NCBI GenBank assembly: GCA_015478945.1 | Contig: JABUQX010042102.1 | Location: forward strand, 32,501 to 47,322 | DNA length: 14,822 nucleotides | Source: Trachelipus rathkii | Taxonomy: Eukaryota > Arthropoda > Malacostraca > Isopoda > Trachelipodidae | Direction: 5' to 3' | In this document: one piece after another, positions 8,805 to 14,822 of the stretch | Numbering within the stretch: the first letter of the stretch is position 1 | How the letters are laid out: every line of letters begins with the position of its first letter | The notes under the pieces: generated by a model | The model's input: the letters and a program-made list of their open reading frames with translations, nothing else | Database searches by the model: none | Told to the model about the DNA's origin: nothing | Made by a program: the position numbers and the translations under genes

Positions 8805-10745
8805 ATTTCAATGATAACACATTATTTTTTCAAATGCTGAATAATACCGTTAAAAAAATTTATTTATAAATGAATTAAACAAATAAATTAATATTATCGA
8901 ATAAGTTGAAATAAATAATGAAAAATATCGTTACTTTTAGAGTTCTAATTAATTATAATAGTGAAAAATATTATTAAGAACATATGAATTCAAAATTAGA
9001 GTAAATTTTTTTTATATATTAAACAGTCTTTTCAAAAACTAATGATAAATTAATTTGATAATATATATTTAATAAGCAAATATTTTAGTAAAAATTTTCA
9101 TTAAATAAAAGTCAATTTAAGTCAATCTTAAATAAACTATTAATAAATTCACTTTTCAGCTTTTTGAGAATTGCAATTTTTAATTGAAAACACATTATTT
9201 TTTCAAATGTTGAGAATACAAACACGTTAAAAACTCAATTTTAAGATTACCAAATTAATGTCAAAATGTATGGAATTATTTAGAGAAAAAATCGTTTACT
9301 TTTAAGAGATCTAAAATCGTATTTTATGAAAATATATAGAAACTTTACGTGTTTTAGAAGTTAAAATTTTTATAAAACAGGTTTTTACAATTAATGAATT
9401 ATATTTGGTATATAAAAACCAAATATTGAAATTTTCATTAAAAAAACAGTCAATTTAATGAACACCTAAAAACTTATTTAATAATTTCACTTTTCTGCTT
9501 TTTGAAATTGCCATTTCAATGCAACACATTATTAATTTTTTCAAAGCTGGAAAAATACCGTTAAAAACACTCAATTTTAAGATTATTACTCAAATAATTT
9601 CAAATGGTTGAAATTTAAGGAAAAAATCTAGTACTTTTAAGAAGTTCTAAATATTGTTAATGTGAAAATTTAAGCAAAAGATTAATTAATTGTAGAAGGT
9701 TAGATTTTTTTTATTAAAACAGAGTTTCAAAACTAATGAAATATAATTTGGTATTATAAAAACAAAAATATTGAAATTCATTAAAAACGTCAATTTTAAG
9801 CAATCTAAAACTATTAATAAATTCACTTTCAAGCTTTTTGAAATTGCATCATGAAATATGTAACACAATTATTTTTTCAAATGCTTGAAAATACCGTTAA
9901 AAACACTATTTTTTGAAAGATTTACCAAATAATTATCAAATAGTTGAAATTTTATAAGGAAAAATCGTTATTATTTTTAAGAGTTTCTAAGAGTACGTTT
10001 TGGAGAAATTTTAGTGAGAGCAGGTTTTTATCGGTGGGAAATTTTTGTATTATAAACAGGTTTTCACAAGCTAATGAAATATTTGGGATATATAAAACAA
10101 ATAATTGAATATTTCAATAAAAAACGTCAAAAGATTTAAAGACACCTTTAAAAAACTAGTTAATAAAATTTGTCTAATTCTGCTTAATGAAATACATTTC
10201 ATTGGCATAAATTTTGTACTATTATCAATGTGCTCAGGAAAATTTTTATCTCCCTTATTTTAATTACCAAAATAAATTTTCCCGTCGTATATGGAAAATT
10301 TATAGAAAAAATACACTCAATTAAAGTCCTCTAAAAAATAATAATGTGAAAAATTAAGAAAAAAAGCCTTCAAATTAAAATTTGAAATATTATATAAAAT
10401 TTCTTATGCCTAAAACACAGGATTTCACAACTAATAGAAATATTATGGTATATATTAAACAAATATTGATATTTGAACCCAAATTCAAAAAACGTCAATT
10501 TAGTTCACATGAAACTATTAGCTACCTCTAGTTTGCGGTTTTTAACCATTTTCTTTCTCAAGGACCCCATTATTTTTTTTCAAATGCTGAAAATTACCGT
10601 TTAAAACTGACATCTTATATTTTAAGATGTTACCAATGAAATAATTTCAGAATGTTGTGAAATTGTGAGGAAAAATCGTACATTTTTAAGAGTTCTAAAT
10701 TTGTAATGTGAAAATTTAAAAAAAAGCGTAAGATATTTATAAGCA

Positions 10746-11435
10746 AGCTGGAGACTCATAACACTTCTCTCTCCTCCACTCACTGTTACCACGAAGCGAC
10801 CTACGGTGTGCCGGTGAGCATCGCATGAAATTTCCTATGCTTTAATTATATATATAGAACACACTACTTGTAAATCACTCATCCACGTCGAGTGTCTAAC
10901 AAACCACCGATTAATTGTGAAGACGGCCACTAATATAACTATAAATTTCTGTTATCGTCATATGAGAATCACACCGTAATGCTCGAACACTCTCTCTATA
11001 ACATAGCACACACCACATTATACTATATTGGTGGTCAAACACTGCTGCCATATATCTCGATAATATGAGAAGAGACTATATATAGGAATATAACAGAGTA
11101 TACACTCCACACTCTGTAACAGATAAGGTGGAGAAGGTCAAATTCGTACGTGCTTGTGAGAATGGCTATGTCACTCCATGAGAGAGGTTACTCGTCACAC
11201 TCTCAACGAAAATCTTTAACATACGGAATTATAAGATAACATCGTTAATTATACAAGCTCTTTAACAATTTTATAATATATCTATCCATCTCATGAGCAA
11301 TAACGCTACTATGTACAACATCACTGCACTCGATATTTCACCAGACATACATATTATCGATCACGTTGAAGCACAAAGTTCCGATAATGTCATAAATAAC
11401 AAGACCTGCTCAGCATTATCAACACAAATATAATA
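10746..11435. repeat. Degraded or scrambled block within the satellite array
   Basis: After recognisable unit sequence up to about 10745 (ending gcgtaagatatttata) the array words vanish for about 690 bases. They are replaced by AT stretches broken by CACTCTC, ACACAC, GTGTG and GAGAG-like bursts and more C and G than the array. Weak echoes of the unit survive: ctaatataactataaattt near 10930, attcgtacgtg near 11140 and ataacaagacctg near 11395. Clear unit words return by about 11440 (taataaatttctcttctgc). No ORF, no terminal repeats and no target-site duplication are visible. It could be badly diverged satellite, an inserted old element, or low-quality consensus. Confidence 0.5.
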
Positions 11436-11744
11436 TATAAATATATATATTTAATAAATTTCTCTTCTGCTTGCTCCTAAGCACGAGGAGTATATATCTC
11501 GCGTGAGAACACACCACCTCTCACTTCCTATAATATTTAACTACTATATGCTGAAATACCTATATCAAGAGAATTATCAATTTTAACGATTTACCAAATA
11601 GTTTTCAATCATGTTGATAAATCTTAGGAAAAAATCGTAACCCATATTTAAGAGCTTCTAATTTTGTAAATGTGAAAATTTCAAGAAACAAGCGATAACT
11701 TCCTTAGAAGTTAAATTTTTTTATTAACAAACTATTTTGCCCCT

Positions 11745-11975
11745 GCTCCCGAAAAGCATGTATTAGGTTAGTATAAAAACAAATATGCATTGAGAATTTC
11801 CCATACATATATTCGAGCGCTCTATATTAACAAATAAGCGGTGAGTGAGACTATCATCACTGTGCGAGCTCCCAGACGTTGTGTGTGCAATAATATAGTA
11901 CATTTCACATAGACCAGCATCCACTGTGTTATTCACCTTCGCACCTAAACATATAAGCACGATGAAGATACTCTC
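11745..11975. repeat. Second degraded block within the satellite array
   Basis: A stretch of about 230 bases between a clear gtataaaaacaaatat (11771-11786) and a clear ctcaattttaagatttacc (around 11973). It has the same foreign texture as the 10746-11435 block (gtgagtgagac, ctgtgcgagctcc, gttgtgtgtgc) mixed with unit-like words (ctatattaacaaataag). The local spacing between unit anchors is 404 bp, so no full insertion of new sequence is needed. The 77-residue minus-strand frame at 11763-11996 is not similar to anything and is taken as chance. Confidence 0.45.
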
Positions 11976-13812
11976 AATTTTAAGATTTACCACCATGGAT
12001 AGATTTCAAATGTTGAAATTCAGGAAAAATCATACTTTTAACGTAACATTCTTACTAAATTTGATAATGAGTAAAATTATAGAGAAAAGCTAATTTTAAA
12101 ATGGTTAATGCCCATTTTACTTATTAAAACAGGTGTTTTTCAAAACCTAAGGAGGAGGAGGTACCTAATAAAAATAAAAAATCAATTGATAATAAATATT
12201 AAAGATATTCATAATTTTAAGTTTAAAAAACTATTATAAATAAAATATCACTTTTCAGCTTTTTGAATAAATGCATTTTAATGAAACACATCTATTTTTT
12301 TCACAAAACAATGCTTGAAAGACACTCGTTAAAAGACTCAATTTTAATACAGATATATTACCAAAATAATTTCAAATGTCTTCGAAAATTAATTTAGAAA
12401 AAATCGTACTTTAAGAGTTACTCACACACTCGTATTGTGCGAAAAATTTAAGAAAAGCGCGAAATTACATAGAATACTAAATTTTATTTACTATTAAAAA
12501 CAGGATTTTCCAATACTAACTGAGAAATATTTATGGCTATATAAAAACACAATTAGTAAAATGAATGATTTACATTAAAAAAACGTCAAAATTTAAGCAC
12601 ACCTACAACACTAATTATAATTCACTTTTCCTGCTACTTTTGAAATTGCAATTTCAATGAAAAATAACAACCCATTATTTGTTTTTGTCAGAATTTCTGG
12701 GAATGAATACCGTTTAAGAACTCAATTTTTTAAAGATTTACCAAGTAATTAATAATGGTTGCAAATTATGAAAAATTCGTGACTTTTAAGAGTTCTAAAT
12801 TTGTAAATGTGAAAATTTAAGAAAACAAAATTAATTTTAGAAAGGTTAAAAATTTTTTATTTAAAAACAGGTTTTACAACTAATGAAAAAGAATATTTGG
12901 TATATAAAAACAAATATAATTGAAATATATCATTTAAAAAAACGGTACAATATTTTGGAACACCTAAAACTATTAATAAAATTTTCATTTATTATGATTT
13001 TAAAACTTCAATATCTTTTGAAGCATTTCTTTGCAATGACACACATCACATTTATCAACTGGTGAAAATACCCTTTCGATTTTATTAAAAAACTCATTAT
13101 CTTTAAGCCATTTTACCAAAAATATATCAATGTTAAAAATCTTTAGGAAAAATTGTACCTTTAAGAGTTCTAAATTTGTAATGTGAAAATTTTAAGCAAA
13201 AGCGTAATTTTAAGAAGTTATATAAATTTGTTATATTAAAACAGGTTTTCACAACTCATGAAAATAATATTTGGTTATATAAAAACAAATATTGAAATAT
13301 TCATTAAAAAAGATATTTATAGGATTTTCGTCATATTCCATAAACTAATATACAATAAATTCTCTTTTCTGCTTTTCAGAATTGCATTTCACTGAACGTA
13401 CCTTATTTTCCCAACTCTTAACCCTCATTATCATTTTTAGTTATTTCAAAGCATTTTTCATTTATTACCAAATTAATTTCAAATGTGATTAATTTATGAA
13501 AAATCGTACTTTTTAAGAGTTTTCTAAATTTGTTAATGTGAAAATTCAAGAAAAGCGTAATTTTATTTGAAGTTACCAATTATTTTTTATTAAAAACAGG
13601 TTTTTACAACTAATGAAAATAATTTGGCATATATAAAAATAAATATTGAAATTTCAATTTAAAAAAGGGCGTCAATTTAAGACACCTAAAACAATTAATA
13701 AATTCTCTTTTCTGCTTTTTGAAATTGCATTTCAATGAAACACATTATTTTTTCAAATGCTGAAAATACCGTTAAAAACTCAATTTTAAGATTAACCAAA
13801 TAATTTCAAGTG

Positions 13813-13895
13813 AAAAGGAAAAATCAATCAAGGAAAAATCAAAGGAAAAATCGTACTTTTAGAGATTAAAGGGGTTTAGAAAAAATCGTACTTTA
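13813..13895 (+). repeat. Local short tandem duplication inside one satellite unit
   Basis: The word aggaaaaatc occurs three times within 13815-13852, and a fourth related copy (gaaaaaatcgtacttta) follows at 13879. It replaces the single aggaaaaatcgtactttta of a normal unit and adds roughly 60 bases, explaining the long 386-bp spacing of this unit. Confidence 0.75.
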
Positions 13896-14822
13896 CAGAG
13901 TTCTAAATTTGGTAATGTGCATTAAATCCTTTTAAGCAAAAGAGCTGTTATAATTTAAGAAGTTAAAAATTTGTTATTAAAACAGGTTTTCAAACCACTA
14001 ATGAAAATATTTGGTATATTAAAAACAAATATTGAATTTTTATCAAAAATTGCAATAGAATGCTGTAAACCATTCACATATTTTCCTATATAATTTGTTT
14101 TCTAGCTACTTAGAAATTACAAATATATGTCTAAATGAAACACACATTATTTTTCAAAATGCTAAAAATACCGTTAAAAATCCCGTAAAAATACTCAATT
14201 TTAAGATTTTACCAGAATAGGATTTCAAATGTTGAATGTATTTTAAAAATGGAATCCTACATATAGAAAGTGTTTCTAGAATCTATTTTAAAGCAAATTT
14301 AAGAAAGGGCTTCCCTTAAGATTTTACTGATGAATTTTTATTTTAAAAAGCAGTGAATTTTGTAGCGAATCGCTTTAAATTTTTGCGAATATTGAAATTT
14401 TAATTTAGAAAACAATTAGAATTTAAGACACCTAAAAGAACTATTAATAAATTCACATTTTCTGCCACTAACTTCTAAACTAGATAATTACCATTTTGAA
14501 TATTTGACATATGTTATTTTTCCTAAATTTGAAATTATTTACCGTTAAAGCGGTTCAATTTTATTAATTGTTCAAAGTGGATTGTTAAAACGACATAAAT
14601 TTAAAAAAATGTGTATTTCTTTAAGAGTTCTACTGTAAATGTGTAATGCTGAAAATGTAAGAAAAAGCAGAATTTTAGAAGAAGTTAAATGGGTTTTTTT
14701 ATTAAAACAGGGGTTTTCACAACTAATGAATAATTTGAGTTGGACATAAAAAAAATGTATGTGTATTTCTTTATGATAAAAATGTTCTGTGTATGACAAC
14801 TAAAAAAATATACCTCCTCTCT

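Larger units (their letters stand above)
8308..14760 (+). repeat. AT-rich tandem satellite array, about 18 units
   Basis: A repeated unit runs head to tail through the rest of the window. The anchor aacaggtttt(c)acaactaatg, or its variants, occurs near 8665, 9023, 9377, 9719, 10056, 10417, (11400), 11725, 12129, 12500, 12867, 13241, 13596, 13982, 14350 and 14707. Spacing is 337-404 bp. My hand consensus is about 310 bp once private insertions are dropped. Other words kept in nearly every unit: accgttaaaaactcaatt, then ttaagatttacc; tcgtacttttaagagttc; taatgtgaaaattta; ggtatataaaaacaaat; ctattaataaattcac; ctttttgaaattgcattt; aaacacattatttttt. The first partial unit starts at about 8308 (ctatgaaatat). 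Units differ by many single-base indels. No ORF is conserved between units; the short frames at 9686-9868, 12883-13065 and 14572-14799 are chance. I do not recognise a named satellite family. The array probably continues beyond the window. Confidence 0.92.

Noticed and set aside
12883..13065. 60-residue ORF (and those at 9686-9868 and 14572-14799)
   Set aside because: They lie in satellite units and are not kept in the same position in other units.
8308..14760. CRISPR array
   Set aside because: The repeats are directly adjacent long units of about 310 bp with no spacer structure, in a eukaryotic, LINE-rich context.

Overview
The window is eukaryotic and almost entirely repetitive. There are no bacterial-style operons and no long intact ORF. 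Almost everything long enough to read is the wreck of a non-LTR retrotransposon (LINE) or part of an AT-rich tandem satellite. The LINE protein styles (for example the YADDLVLCGES type and the SKLPSFGFPP / GVPQGSVLSP type) are ones I associate with arthropods, especially decapod crustaceans. That taxon guess is inference from remembered family flavour, not from a search.

Layout. 1-205: a 15-bp perfect inverted repeat spanning 116 bp, then a tRNA-derived SINE head with A-box and B-box. About 400-1250 (+): LINE A, the C-terminal half of a jockey/I-like reverse-transcriptase protein. 1250-2560: a G-poor, AC/CT-rich stretch I cannot assign. About 2560-4535 (-): LINE B, a jockey/CR1-like RT, readable over most of its length but with the catalytic Asp pair lost. 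About 4540-5855 (+): LINE C, a 5'-truncated copy with an intact YADD box but many stops. About 6432-8070 (-): LINE D, a second copy of the same family as C in opposite orientation. C and D share the RT domain and the 3' UTR and lie tail to tail. 8308 to the end: about 18 units of an AT-rich satellite (core about 310 bp, observed spacing 337-404 bp), with two badly degraded blocks at about 10746-11435 and 11745-11975.

The only likely host gene lies in the gap of about 580 bp between C and D. It is a terminal exon on the minus strand (5966-6216) with a textbook pyrimidine-rich 3' splice site, an open phase-0 start and a stop, but a one-base frameshift at a four-A run. An AT microsatellite (6287-6440) separates its upstream intron from the 3' tail of LINE D and may have grown from that tail.

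I see no coherent new functional system in which the genes cooperate. The most useful new items are the hidden exon, the inverted C/D pair around it, the quasi-four-part internal structure of the satellite unit, and the degraded blocks, which may be assembly error. Single-base indels are frequent in all elements, so uncorrected long-read error may add to true decay.
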